A stretch of DNA of 64,000 nt, taken from positions 14,856 through 78,855 of the forward strand of contig DATBIR010000056.1 in assembly GCA_036556825.1 (NCBI GenBank). The letters run 5' to 3'. A program made the position numbers and the translations under genes. Below the pieces are notes generated by a model, which saw only the letters and a list, made by a program, of their open reading frames with translations, was not told the DNA's origin and searched no databases. The DNA is from JAJKJG01 sp036556825. GTDB taxonomy: Bacteria > Pseudomonadota > Alphaproteobacteria > Rhizobiales > Beijerinckiaceae. Within the stretch, counting starts at the first letter, position 1, and every line of letters starts with the position of its first letter. Below, piece by piece: positions 1-9,885 of this stretch.

Positions 1-847
1 GCGCGGTCTTGTCGGTGTCGCGCACGTTCTCCTGAAGACGCGCGGCAACCGCCTTGAGCAGGGCATCGCCGACCGAGTGGCCGAGGGTGTCGTTCACGAT
101 CTTGAACCCGTCCAGATCCAGGAAGATCACGCCGATCGCGCCGCCATTCCGACGGACACGGACGAGCGCTTCCTCCAGCTGCTGACGGAGAAGGACGCGA
201 TTGCCGAGGCCGGTCAACGCATCGAAATGCGCGAGATAGTGAACTTTCTCCTCGGATTGCCGCCGGTGCTCGATTTCCAGCCGCAGGCGATCGTTCGCCG
301 AGGCAAGGCTTGCGGTGCGTTCGGCGACGCGCTCCTCGAGCTCCTCGTTCATCTTGCGCAGCGCTTCGTTGGCGAGCCTGACCTCCTCCTCCGCGCGCTT
401 GCGGCCGATCTGCGTGTTGACGCGCGCCAACGCCACGGCAAAGTCGACGGGCTTGGTCACATAGTCGTTGGCGCCGAGTTCCAGGGCCTTCACCACGTCT
501 TCGCTTTGGCTCTTGGCGGTCACCATGATGATAGGCAGGGAGACCGCCGAGTGATGCTCGCGCAGCCGCCTCAGCACGTCCATGCCGTCAATGTCCGGCA
601 TCATCACATCGAGCAGGACGAGATCGAAGGCCTGCTGCGCGATCAGCTCAATGGCGCGGTGGCCGCCATCCGCCTCGGTGATCTCGAAACCGCGCCGCTC
701 GAACCGTCGCGCCAGGACGGCACGATTGTCGGCGATGTCGTCGACGATCAGCAGGCGCGGCCGTGCTGCCATAGGCGCATCGGCCGGGTCCGGCCCAGGG
801 GCGAGGACGGATGTGTCGGTATGCGGAGCGAGCGCGGCGGCGGACAT
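1..847 (-). CDS. Response regulator with GGDEF (diguanylate cyclase) domain, C-terminus off the left edge
   Basis: The visible 282 residues begin with a CheY-type receiver (about residues 30-150; acidic pocket IVDD, phospho-acceptor D80 in LLDVMMP, K in TKPVDF). A coiled linker follows (about 150-205, ending in AERTASL). Then comes the start of a GGDEF domain with HFDALTGLGNR and the metal-binding FLDLDGFKIVNDTLGH segment. The GG[DE]EF active-site loop lies beyond the window, so cyclase activity cannot be confirmed. The first ATG at 847 lies 4 nt after the stop of the kinase at 852-2285, so the pair is co-transcribed and this is probably that kinase's output. A second in-frame ATG at 772 would remove a 25-residue Pro/Ala leader. 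If active it would make cyclic di-GMP in response to the membrane kinase. Confidence 0.88.
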   Translation of the reverse strand, partial: MSAAALAPHTDTSVLAPGPDPADAPMAARPRLLIVDDIADNRAVLARRFERRGFEITEADGGHRAIELIAQQAFDLVLLDVMMPDIDGMDVLRRLREHHSAVSLPIIMVTAKSQSEDVVKALELGANDYVTKPVDFAVALARVNTQIGRKRAEEEVRLANEALRKMNEELEERVAERTASLASANDRLRLEIEHRRQSEEKVHYLAHFDALTGLGNRVLLRQQLEEALVRVRRNGGAIGVIFLDLDGFKIVNDTLGHSVGDALLKAVAARLQENVRDTDKTA

Positions 848-851
848 CGGC

Positions 852-2285
<1,434 letters not shown>

Positions 2286-2444
2286 GCCCGAGTCTCAACC
2301 GTCCCTGGGAGATAAAACGAAATTTGGCAGAGAGTGATTGACCAATGATTTACGCTGCAGGCGGGCGCCCGCGTGGCGCCAGCTCGGGAGAAAATTGTTC
2401 CTCGTGGTCGGATCGGAAAGTGAAGCGGCGCATGAGCGTCGGCG

Positions 2445-2482
2445 AAAAAAGTCAGGGCGGGCCGTTCTGCGGTCCCGCCCTG
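2445..2482 (-). terminator. Intrinsic terminator of the omp gene at 2536
   Basis: A perfect 9-bp stem (cagggcggg at 2453-2461 pairing with cccgccctg at 2474-2482) has a 12-nt loop and is followed on the minus strand by six T (A-run 2445-2450). It lies 54 nt beyond the stop of the leftward outer-membrane gene. Confidence 0.85.
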
Positions 2483-2535
2483 CGTGAGGTCTTGCGCGAG
2501 CCCCGTTATTTTGGGGCGCGGCTTGCGGATGGACG

Positions 2536-3339
2536 TCAGAACCTGACGTTCACGCCGCCGCGAACGATGTTCCCGTCGTTCTTGAACTTGTAGTCGATGA
2601 ACTCGGCGCCGAACCCCGCGGTGGCCGGGTCGCTCGCGTGAATGGTGCGGTCGCCGAGATTGTAGTAGAGATACTCGGCCTTGAGGCTGATGCTGTCGGT
2701 CAGGGCATATTCCATGCCGCCGCCGACGACTGCACCCCATTCGGTGTCGCTGCGGCTCCAGGTCTTGTTGTAGGCGATCATCGGGATGCCGATGCCGAAG
2801 GAGTTGGTCACCTCGCCGCCGGCGACACCAGCCGTCACGAAGAACAAGGCACGGTCGACGGCGATGCCGCCACGCAGCCGGAAGGTGGCGAGCCACTCGA
2901 GCTCGGTGCCGAAGGTGCTGTTGGTCAGCGCGCCGGCGAAAGGCCACGGCGGCGGAGCTGGGTCGATCACGCTGTAGGTCTTGCTATCCTGACTCCCCGC
3001 CCAGGAAATGTCGGCCTCGGCGCCGGCGACGAACATGCCGAACTGCATATTGTAGCCGGCCTGCGCACCACCGATGAAGGCCTCGCGATCGATGCCGATA
3101 TTGGTCGGGAAGACCCCGTTGCGAATGTCGACCGGGAGCAGATTGCCCCCGACGCTGACCATTTCCGCGTCTGCGTCGCTCCACGTGTAGCCGGCATTGG
3201 CGCCGACATAGAAACCGGTCCAGGTGAAGGCCGGAGCGGCGAAAGATGGTGCGACGACGGCGGCCCGGCCGGGCAGATCCGCAGCAGATGCGGCACTCGC
3301 TGCCGTCATCGCAGCCATAACCAGAAACAACCTCTTCAT
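2536..3339 (-). CDS. Outer-membrane beta-barrel protein (Omp25/Omp31 type)
   Basis: The protein has 267 residues from the ATG at 3339, which has GGGGG 7 nt upstream; an in-frame GTG at 3345 adds two residues. Residues 1-20 form a Sec signal peptide (MKRLFLVMAAMTAASAASAA) with cleavage probably before DLPG. The mature start (DLPGRAAVVAP, then FTWTGFYVGANAGYTW) is the hallmark of the rhizobial Omp25/Omp31 eight-stranded barrel family. The protein ends in an outer-membrane signature with terminal Phe (GGVNVRF). It should sit in the outer membrane as a small structural barrel. It lies alone between two sensor kinases transcribed in opposite directions and has its own terminator at 2445-2482. Confidence 0.9.
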   Translation of the reverse strand: MKRLFLVMAAMTAASAASAADLPGRAAVVAPSFAAPAFTWTGFYVGANAGYTWSDADAEMVSVGGNLLPVDIRNGVFPTNIGIDREAFIGGAQAGYNMQFGMFVAGAEADISWAGSQDSKTYSVIDPAPPPWPFAGALTNSTFGTELEWLATFRLRGGIAVDRALFFVTAGVAGGEVTNSFGIGIPMIAYNKTWSRSDTEWGAVVGGGMEYALTDSISLKAEYLYYNLGDRTIHASDPATAGFGAEFIDYKFKNDGNIVRGGVNVRF

Positions 3340-3552
3340 GAACACGCCCCCAACAAGAACGTCGCGGATGATCCGCAGAGCGCCTCACCCCGTGAATGAC
3401 ACCGCATGCTTAACGAAGCGTAAAAGGACGGGCCAAGAGGTTGATATGTGGCGTGAACGGCACGACCGGCCGGCGGACTTCCGGCAAGTCCCAAGAAAGG
3501 TTTAACCGAAACAGCCTAGAGTTTTCCTGGCCTGCGTGGCCCGGGGACCGCC

Positions 3553-5052
3553 ATGAACAATCGTCTGCAACTGTCGCTGATCATGCTGAACCGGCTGGTC
3601 GACTGGTTCATCCCGGCCGAGCTCGCAGCCGATAGAGAGAGCCGCAAACAGGCGCGCATGTTTCTGATCAGCCACCTGTTCGGGCCGTTCATGGGCAACA
3701 CCGTCCCGGGGGGGCTCTACTTGCTCGATCCGACGCCGGGTTATCCGGTGGCGGTCCTGGCCGTATCCATCACGGCGTTCTGGGTGTTTCCGTTCGTTCT
3801 GCGCGCGCTCGGTCGCTACAATATGCTGGTCCTGCTGTCGGTCCAGAACCTGATCTTCTGCATCCTGTGGAGCTGCTATTTCTATGGCGGAGTCGGCTCC
3901 CCCACCCTGCCTTGGGTGCTGACCATCCCCCTGCTCGCTTTCTTCTATCTGGGGCCCAATCCGTCGCTGCGCCTCACCGTGCTGGCGTTGTTTGCGGCCA
4001 ATTTCGCCGTTTTCGCCGCCTTGGAGATCCTCTTCGACCCGCCCATGAACGACATGCCGTCAGCTTCCGTGCAGGGCCTGGGCATCGTATCAACGGTGGC
4101 CGCCTCGCTCTATGTGACGATGATGGCCTTCTACTACGCCAAGATCCTTGCCTCCGGCGCCGAGCTGGAGAACGAGATGAAACGCCACCTGGCTACCGCG
4201 ACCGAGCTGCGCCGTGCCGCCGCCGAGTCCGAACGCGCGGGCGCCGCGAAAGCCGAGTTCCTCGCCAAGATGAGTCACGAGCTGCGCACGCCGCTCAACG
4301 CCGTGATCGGCTACAGCCAGATGCTGCTCGAAGATGCCGACGCCGAAGGCGACAAGCAAAGTGCCGCCGATCTCGAGAAGATCCATGCGGCAGGGCATCA
4401 TCTTTTGAGGCTGGTCAACGAGGTACTCGACCTGTCCAAGATCGAGGCTGGCAAGATGGAGCTGTTTGCGGAGGACGTCGAAATCGGCTCCTTGATCTGC
4501 GACGTGGTGGACAGCTTCCGGACCGCTGCCCAGGCGAACGGCAATGAGCTGTCCCTGACCTTGGAGGGTAAACTCGGCAGCGTCCGTTGCGACGCAAAGA
4601 AGGTGCAGCAGGCGATCGCTCAGATCGTCGACAATGCCGTCAAATTCACCGAGAACGGCCGCGTGACCGTGACCGTGGCACGCACATCTGGTGAGCGTGG
4701 CGAGCAGATCGTCATCGCGGTGCGCGACACCGGCATCGGAATTGCCCAAAGCGCCATTCCGAACCTCTTCGAGAAATTCAGCGGCGGAGACGATACAACT
4801 TCGACCAAATACGGCGGCACTGGTCTCGGTCTTGCCCTGAGCCTCAAGCTTTGCCGCCTGATGGGCGGCGACATTGCGGTCGCGAGCGAAGTCGGCGCAG
4901 GCAGCTGTTTCACCATCACCCTGCCGACCCTGTTGGCGACCTCCCTGCCCGTCGTCGAGGCCGCCGAAGAAGGCGTCCAGGCGCTCGTTGCGCTCGCTCA
5001 GCAGAATCCTGGCGCACCGACACCGAACGTGCCCTTGACCGACGCCGCGTGA
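3553..5052 (+). CDS. Membrane sensor histidine kinase, paralogue of the 852-2285 kinase
   Basis: The protein has 499 residues. It starts with RLVDWFIPAEL and has about six membrane helices (roughly 40-200) and a short coiled linker (203-235). HisKA follows with H242 in KMSHELRTPLNAVIGY, then the HATPase domain with N-box IVDNAVKF, G1 DTGIGIA and G2 YGGTGLGLAL. The C-terminus adds about 40 Ala/Pro-rich residues. It aligns along its whole length with the kinase at 852-2285, so the two arose by duplication, but their sensor helices have diverged and may read different signals. The stop is 29 nt before the start of a single-domain receiver at 5082, the likely phosphorylation partner. Confidence 0.92.
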   Translation: MNNRLQLSLIMLNRLVDWFIPAELAADRESRKQARMFLISHLFGPFMGNTVPGGLYLLDPTPGYPVAVLAVSITAFWVFPFVLRALGRYNMLVLLSVQNLIFCILWSCYFYGGVGSPTLPWVLTIPLLAFFYLGPNPSLRLTVLALFAANFAVFAALEILFDPPMNDMPSASVQGLGIVSTVAASLYVTMMAFYYAKILASGAELENEMKRHLATATELRRAAAESERAGAAKAEFLAKMSHELRTPLNAVIGYSQMLLEDADAEGDKQSAADLEKIHAAGHHLLRLVNEVLDLSKIEAGKMELFAEDVEIGSLICDVVDSFRTAAQANGNELSLTLEGKLGSVRCDAKKVQQAIAQIVDNAVKFTENGRVTVTVARTSGERGEQIVIAVRDTGIGIAQSAIPNLFEKFSGGDDTTSTKYGGTGLGLALSLKLCRLMGGDIAVASEVGAGSCFTITLPTLLATSLPVVEAAEEGVQALVALAQQNPGAPTPNVPLTDAA

Positions 5053-5081
5053 CCATGAGCAATCAACAGGAGGCGCCACCC

Positions 5082-5486
5082 ATGCCAAAAATCCTGCTCG
5101 TCGAAGACAACGAAATGAACCGCGACATGCTGACCCGCAGGTTGCAGCGCAATGGCTTTTCGGTGTGCTGCGCGCCTGACGGCCCGACCGGCGTTGCCAT
5201 GGCGGCCGAGGAGCAGCCGGACCTGATCCTCATGGACGTAGCTCTCGGGGAGATGGATGGCTGGGAAGCAACGCAACTGATCAAGAGCAGGCCGAGCACG
5301 GCTGACATCCCTATCATTGCCCTGACGGCGCATGCCCTCGCCAGCGACCGGGAGAAAAGCGTCGAGGTCGGGTGCAGCGACTTCGACACCAAGCCGATCG
5401 ACCTGCCGCGCCTTCTGGAGAAGATCCGGACGTGCTTGGCGGCAAACAGCCGGGACGGTACGCGCGCCACTGCAGCGGCGCACTGA
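5082..5486 (+). CDS. Single-domain response regulator (CheY/DivK-like)
   Basis: The protein has 134 residues and is a receiver domain only. It shows the acidic pair ED (8-9), phospho-acceptor D52 (LILMDVALG), T82 (IIALTAHAL) and K104 (DTKPIDL), with no output domain. ATG 5082 is chosen because AGGAGG lies 8 nt upstream; an in-frame ATG at 5055 lacks such a site. The IIALTAHA segment resembles DivK and Hpt-fed receivers in alphaproteobacteria. It follows the kinase 3553-5052 by 29 nt and is presumably co-transcribed as its target or as a phosphate sink. Confidence 0.9.
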   Translation: MPKILLVEDNEMNRDMLTRRLQRNGFSVCCAPDGPTGVAMAAEEQPDLILMDVALGEMDGWEATQLIKSRPSTADIPIIALTAHALASDREKSVEVGCSDFDTKPIDLPRLLEKIRTCLAANSRDGTRATAAAH

Positions 5487-5593
5487 CGTTATTTGTCGCT
5501 GAGCCAGCCGCTCCCGCATCGCGGCCCGGCGGGCGCCCTCGCTACGTTTCAGGTCAGCGCCCGGCCGGTTATTGCAAAGTCAGCGAAATAGAT

Positions 5594-5636
5594 CAGTAAC
5601 AATAATCAAGCGGTAACCAAAAAGACATCGGTAACC
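5594..5636. promoter_or_regulatory. Three spaced GGTAACC-like direct repeats upstream of the PLP enzyme gene
   Basis: cagtaaca (5594-5601), cggtaacc (5611-5618) and cggtaacc (5629-5636) recur at 17-18 nt spacing, close to two helical turns, about 150 nt upstream of the ATG at 5780. The last two copies are identical. This looks like a tandem operator for a regulator binding one DNA face. No regulator is assigned. The rest of the 293-nt gap 5487-5779 is AT-richer than its surroundings and shows no gene. Confidence 0.4.
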
Positions 5637-5779
5637 GAGATAGGGATTTCGCGCCCTGATCTCCCGCTTGCAGCCCTGTCCGGCGGCAAAAGCAAAGAGT
5701 GGTTTACTTGCCGGTGCTACATCAACCTGATCGCCACAACGTATCTTGAACTAGAAACAGGCGAGCAGGAGAGACGATT

Positions 5780-7114
5780 ATGAAACGTGGGGACAGCTAT
5801 GTCCCGCCGGCGGCGCTTGCCGGCAGCATGCGGGATTTCAGGGTACCGCAGGGGGACGATCTTCTCGCGCGCGTCGGCAGCTTTTTCCGCTGGCAGGATT
5901 TGCGTCGGCAGCACGGCTTGTGGCCGTTTTGCAGGTCGACCGAAGAGGGCCCGACGGCCGTCTGCGCCGCGCGCGACGATTCAGGCAACAGCATGCGGGG
6001 CGTCAACTTCGCGTCCCAGGACTATCTGAGCCTTTCTTCTCACCCGGTCATCAAGGCGACCGCGCAGGACGTGATCGAGCGCTACGGGGTGCATAGCGCC
6101 GGCTCGCCCGCGCTGGTCGGGAATACGACGCACTCGATCGCCCTCGAGCGCAAGATCGCCGAGTTCCTGCAAATGGATGAGGTGACCCTCTATCCGACGG
6201 GCTGGGCGGCAGGCTTCGGCGTGATCAAGGGCCTCGTCCGCAGCGCCGACCATATCGTCATCGACGCCCTCGCGCATACCTGCCTGCAGGAAGGCGCATC
6301 GGCGGCCACGCGCAACATCTGCACCTTCCGCCACAACGACCTGGAGCATTGCCGGCACTGGCTGAGCAAGATCCGGGCGAAGGATACCCAGAACGGGATC
6401 ATGGTCCTTACCGAGGGCCTGTTCTCGATGGATTCGGACACACCCGACCTCGCAGCGCTGCAGGATCTCTGCCGCGAGTTCAAGGCAACGTTGATGGTCG
6501 ACGTCGCCCATGACCTCGGCTCGCTGGGAACGGGCGGTCGCGGCCATATCGGCTTGCAGAACATGCTCGGCAAGGTCGATATCGTGATGGGCAGCTTCTC
6601 GAAGACGTTTGCTTCGAACGGCGGCTTTGTCGCGACCAAGAGCCGGGCCGTGAAGGAATATCTCGGCTTCTACAGCCCGTCCTGCACGTTCTCGAACGCA
6701 CTCTCGCCGGCACAGGCCGCGGTGGTGCTGAAGGCCTTCGAGATCGTCGACTCCGCCGAAGGCGAAGAGTTGCGCAACGCGCTGCTTCGCAATGTGCTCA
6801 GCCTCAGGCAGCAACTGCAGGACGCCGGCATGGAAGTCTACGGCGACCCGTCGGCAATCGTCTGCGTGAAAATGGGTGCCGAAGGTCTAGCGCGCCTCGT
6901 CAGCCGCCGCTTGCCTCAGGCCGGCGTCATCGCCAACCTGGTGGAATACCCGGCTGTGGCAAAGGGCGCCGCTCGGTTCAGACTGCAGGTAATGGCCAAG
7001 CATACCGAGCAGAACATCACGGATGCCGTCAAGCGCATCCGGGGCGCCGTGGACGAGGCCACCGCGGAGCTCAGCGCCATGACCCAGCCGCAGCAGTTGA
7101 AGGCTACGGCCTGA
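5780..7114 (+). CDS. Alpha-oxoamine synthase family PLP enzyme (aminotransferase class I/II fold)
   Basis: The protein has 444 residues with a good shine-dalgarno (AGGAGAG) before ATG 5780. Fold-type I PLP features are present: the substrate/cofactor loop HSAGSPALVGNT (105-116), VDVAHDLG with D241 and H244, and the Schiff-base lysine K275 in GSFSKTFASNGG. These are hallmarks of the family that condenses an acyl-CoA with an amino acid (KBL, AONS, ALAS, serine palmitoyltransferase, CqsA/LqsA). In the canonical DEAH motif the Glu is Val here (V242). An N-terminal extension of about 40 residues exceeds the usual 390-400 length. No biotin, heme or sphingolipid genes are nearby; instead it is surrounded by two kinases and three receivers. 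An autoinducer synthase of the CqsA/LqsA type is therefore possible, and a sphingolipid-type synthase is the main alternative. Substrate is not determinable from sequence alone. Confidence 0.82.
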   Translation: MKRGDSYVPPAALAGSMRDFRVPQGDDLLARVGSFFRWQDLRRQHGLWPFCRSTEEGPTAVCAARDDSGNSMRGVNFASQDYLSLSSHPVIKATAQDVIERYGVHSAGSPALVGNTTHSIALERKIAEFLQMDEVTLYPTGWAAGFGVIKGLVRSADHIVIDALAHTCLQEGASAATRNICTFRHNDLEHCRHWLSKIRAKDTQNGIMVLTEGLFSMDSDTPDLAALQDLCREFKATLMVDVAHDLGSLGTGGRGHIGLQNMLGKVDIVMGSFSKTFASNGGFVATKSRAVKEYLGFYSPSCTFSNALSPAQAAVVLKAFEIVDSAEGEELRNALLRNVLSLRQQLQDAGMEVYGDPSAIVCVKMGAEGLARLVSRRLPQAGVIANLVEYPAVAKGAARFRLQVMAKHTEQNITDAVKRIRGAVDEATAELSAMTQPQQLKATA

Positions 7115-7165
7115 CGCGCCGCCCGGCGCGGGCACGTGACACGCGCTTCGGCGCGGAATGCATAG

Positions 7166-7203
7166 AGGGCTTCGATGCACCGTTCGGGCTGCATCGGAGC
7201 CCT
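7166..7203 (+). terminator. Hairpin after the PLP enzyme gene, probable terminator
   Basis: A 14-bp stem (agggcttcgatgca at 7166-7179 against tgcatcggagccct at 7190-7203, one G-T pair) with a 10-nt loop lies 52 nt after the stop at 7114. There is no T-run, so termination is inferred from position. Confidence 0.45.
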
Positions 7204-7301
7204 CCTCGCTCGCGCCGGTGATCGCTATCTGCGCTCGAGGTCGATCCCGTAAAGAGCCGATTCAACTTTGTGAGCTATTTTGAATTGAGTTGGGAAGGTC
7301 G

Positions 7302-7400
7302 ATGCGAATCTCCGCCATCGCGAAAGCAATCCTCGTCCGCTGCCTGGTCATCGCGCTGGCGCTCGCATTCATGAGCTCCCGCCGAGCCGCACAGCGCTAG
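7302..7400 (+). CDS. Possible 32-residue membrane micro-protein
   Basis: A short frame with ATG at 7302 encodes a basic N-terminus, a single hydrophobic stretch (AILVRCLVIALALAFM) and a basic tail. A weak AG-rich site (GGGAAGG) precedes the ATG by a few nt. It sits just ahead of the receiver gene at 7414. It could be a real micro-protein or a chance frame; there is no homologue I recognise. Confidence 0.25.
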   Translation: MRISAIAKAILVRCLVIALALAFMSSRRAAQR

Positions 7401-7413
7401 ACGGCTCCGCGCC

Positions 7414-7842
7414 TTGACTGCTTTCCCGATCGGCTCCTACGACGGATGGCGGGTGAAGCTGCCATTCGACTATCACGCGTCGATTCTGGTCGTGGACGAT
7501 CAGCCACAGATGGTTCACCTGATCGAGCGCTATATCCGCAAAATCGGCTTCGACAATGTCGAGCACACCACGGACGGCGCCGAAGCGCTGAACATGGTGC
7601 GCAACAAGCGCTACTGGGTCGTTATCTCCGACCTCAACATGGAGCCCGTCGGCGGGTTGCAGCTGTTGCGCGCCGTGCGTTCGGACGAAAGCCTGCGCAA
7701 GACGCGCTTCATCATGGCGACGGGAGATCTGAACACGGCGAATGTGGCCGCCGCCAAGTGGCTCGGCGTCGATACCTATCTGCTGAAGCCCTTCTCCAGG
7801 AGCCAGCTCGAGACGAAACTGGCCGAGCTCATCGGACGCTGA
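7414..7842 (+). CDS. Single-domain response regulator (CheY-like)
   Basis: The receiver has acidic DD (28-29 in ILVVDDQPQ), phospho-acceptor D73 (VVISDLNMEP), T in MATGD and K in LLKPFSR; numbering is from the TTG at 7414. The start is uncertain: there is no ATG in frame, and GTG 7453 would still keep the whole receiver fold (about 129 residues). There is no output domain. LNMEPVGGLQLLRAVR resembles CheY proteins that act in chemotaxis-like or phosphorelay branches. Together with the receivers at 1-847 and 5082-5486 it makes three receivers around two kinases and a PLP enzyme. Confidence 0.85.
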   Translation: MTAFPIGSYDGWRVKLPFDYHASILVVDDQPQMVHLIERYIRKIGFDNVEHTTDGAEALNMVRNKRYWVVISDLNMEPVGGLQLLRAVRSDESLRKTRFIMATGDLNTANVAAAKWLGVDTYLLKPFSRSQLETKLAELIGR

Positions 7843-8177
7843 AGGTCAGAGGGAAGCATCCCTCCGTGCTTTGCGGGCGCATGGCACACGACGAAGCGGC
7901 CTCGCTTAACGTCCCATTCACGGCCGTGTGGTCTGCTGGACGGCGCCGTTGGGTCCAGCTGACGCGCCACCTCTTGCCCACCGTCAGGCGGGACTTCTCG
8001 TGCATAGTGTGTCCCCCATGGTTCCTTTGTTGGGTTTCGGTGTGTGTTTGCTGATCGGTGGGACCGGCCTCGCAGTGGCAGTCCTGCTCGTGGATGCCGG
8101 CAGAAGGCCCGGCGAGCGCCGCTGAACGCTACCGCTGGCGGCCGGGGATCCCGCGGAGCGGCTTCGCCGACGATGCC
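7843..8177. other. Gap with no confident gene
   Basis: These 335 nt between the receiver gene and the SET-domain gene hold one short rightward frame (ATG 8018 to 8125, 35 residues) with a single hydrophobic segment (FGVCLLIGGTGLAVAVLLVDAG) and a basic end. It might be a small membrane protein. No clear ribosome site, promoter or repeat was seen. Confidence 0.3.
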
Positions 8178-8564
8178 CTAGAACCCGCCGCCGTTGTTGC
8201 GCACCTTGTCGCAAATCATTTTGTAATCGGACGTGAGCTCGGTGCCGGCCGGCAGGTCGAACGCCGCCCGGTCCTCGCCGAAGGAAATCGCATTCGAGAC
8301 GGTGTTCGGCGTGTCGGAATGGTTGAAGTGGCGGGCGTTGTCGCCACACAGCATCCACAAAGCCGTATCCTCGTGCCAAGTGGAATACGTGCGCAGGAAG
8401 CGCTGCATATGCGTCGGCAGGCTGGCGACCTCTTCCTCGGTATAGACCCGGTCGATGCGCGAGTCGAAGCGCCAGATCAGTTCCCCCTTGGCGACGGGCT
8501 GCAGCAGGAACACGCCGATGCCATGGATCGGGCTAGGCCTCAATTCGGTCTCGACCATCAACAT
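8178..8564 (-). CDS. SET-domain protein
   Basis: The protein has 128 residues, essentially one SET domain. It begins with SPIHGIGVFLLQPVAKGELIW, the N-terminal SET element with the SAM-contacting G-x-G. It has the knot motif FNHSDTPNT and then DLPAGTELTSDYK. The hallmark NHS segment and the Tyr of the SDY element are present. The post-SET cysteines seen in eukaryotic histone methyltransferases are absent. Small stand-alone SET proteins occur in many rhizobia; known members methylate lysines, but the substrate here is unknown. It is isolated from its neighbours by gaps on both sides. ATG 8564 and ATG 8558 are both possible starts. Confidence 0.8.
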   Translation of the reverse strand: MLMVETELRPSPIHGIGVFLLQPVAKGELIWRFDSRIDRVYTEEEVASLPTHMQRFLRTYSTWHEDTALWMLCGDNARHFNHSDTPNTVSNAISFGEDRAAFDLPAGTELTSDYKMICDKVRNNGGGF

Positions 8565-8884
8565 GCAGGCATCCGCCTCCGCTCGTCACGCGTGTCCGCG
8601 GGCTGGAGCAAAGCCCCTCGTTTGCCTACGCTCTAGGGCACAATCGGCGGCACGCCAATATCCGAATCGGCGGCCGGTCCGAATACACGGCACATCCCGG
8701 CCCGTGTCCACAATTTGCCAAATCCGGCACCGGGCCGGCCGCGGGAGCGCCCGGCGTTGCGCAATGGTGCGGCGCGACTTGACAGTGCCGCGGCTCCGAG
8801 GCGTCGTTACATGCAACGGCCGCAAGGCCGGTCATCACTAGCCGGCCCGGCACGACCGGCGACCGGGTGGGAGGAGGAATGGAC
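8565..8884. other. Long leader upstream of the TctC receptor gene
   Basis: 320 nt without a supported gene. A consensus -35-like ttgaca occurs at 8779-8784 but no convincing -10 element at normal spacing. A strong ribosome site (GAGGAGG, 8871-8877) marks the start of the next gene. Confidence 0.3.
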
Positions 8885-9853
8885 ATGTCGCGATTTCTCA
8901 GGCTTGCGGCGGGGCTGGCGATGGCTTTCGGCATCGCTCTGCCGGCGGCCGCGCAGGACTACCCGGCGCGCAACGTCAAGATCATCGTGCCCTTCGGGGC
9001 CGGCGGTCCCGCCGACGTCTACGCCCGCTTTCTCGGCCAGCACCTTTCGGAATCGCTCAAGCGCTCGTTCATCATCGAGAACCGGCCCGGAGCGGGCGCG
9101 CTGATCGGGACCGACGAGGTCGCGAAAGCGACGCCCGACGGCTACACGCTGTTGATGATGTCGAACACGCATACCACCAACGAGACGCTCATCCCGAACC
9201 GGAACTACCAGCTGATGCGCGACTTCGTCCCGGTGGCCCCGGTCAACTATTCCGACCTCGTGATGGTGATCAATCCGGGCGTGCCGGCAAAGAACCTCAA
9301 GGAATTCGTCGCCCTCGCCAAAGCGAAGCCGGGGGCGCTCAACTACGCCTCGTCAGGGCCGGGCACGCCTTACCACATGGCCGGAGAGCTCTTCAAAAGC
9401 ATGAGCGGCACGGACATCGTGCACGTGCCGCACCGCGCCAGCGGCGAAGCCCGCACCAGCGTCATGGGCGGCCACACGCAGATGATGCTCGACGCCATCT
9501 CGACCATGGCCCCGACCGTCAAGGACGGCCAGGTGCGCGCCCTCGGGGTCACGGGAAAGAAGCGCTCGAGCATCCTTCCCGACGTGCCGACGATCGACGA
9601 GGCGGGCGTGCCGGGCTACGAGGCGACCATCTGGCTCGGCATCATGGCGCCGAAAGGAACGCCGCAGCCGATCGTCGACAGGCTCAATACCGAGATCAAC
9701 AAGGTCCTGAACCGGCCCGACGTGAAGGAGGCCTGGGCGAAACAGGGCGTCGAGCCGCTGATGATGACGCCGGCCGAGTTCGACAAATATGTGCGCGGCG
9801 ACATCGAAAAATGGGCCAAGGTGATCAAGGACGCCGGCATCAAGATGCAGTAG
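8885..9853 (+). CDS. TctC/Bug-family periplasmic solute-binding protein
   Basis: The protein has 322 residues from ATG 8885, chosen because GAGGAGG ends 7 nt upstream; earlier in-frame starts overlap that site. It has a signal peptide (FLRLAAGLAMAFGIALPAAAQ) and then the family opening YPARNVKIIVPFGAGGPADVYAR, IENRPGAGALIGTDEVAKATPDGYTL, and a C-terminal GYEATIWLGIMAPKGTP. It should capture a carboxylic acid in the periplasm for a tripartite tricarboxylate transporter. No tctA or tctB gene adjoins it; the only complete set is 46 kb away at 54808-57846. It converges with the iol operon, whose last gene ends 33 nt away. Orphan receptors of this family are common, and the ligand is unknown. Confidence 0.9.
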   Translation: MSRFLRLAAGLAMAFGIALPAAAQDYPARNVKIIVPFGAGGPADVYARFLGQHLSESLKRSFIIENRPGAGALIGTDEVAKATPDGYTLLMMSNTHTTNETLIPNRNYQLMRDFVPVAPVNYSDLVMVINPGVPAKNLKEFVALAKAKPGALNYASSGPGTPYHMAGELFKSMSGTDIVHVPHRASGEARTSVMGGHTQMMLDAISTMAPTVKDGQVRALGVTGKKRSSILPDVPTIDEAGVPGYEATIWLGIMAPKGTPQPIVDRLNTEINKVLNRPDVKEAWAKQGVEPLMMTPAEFDKYVRGDIEKWAKVIKDAGIKMQ

Positions 9854-9885
9854 GCAACAGCCAGCGGTCAGCAGGCGGTCCTCAC

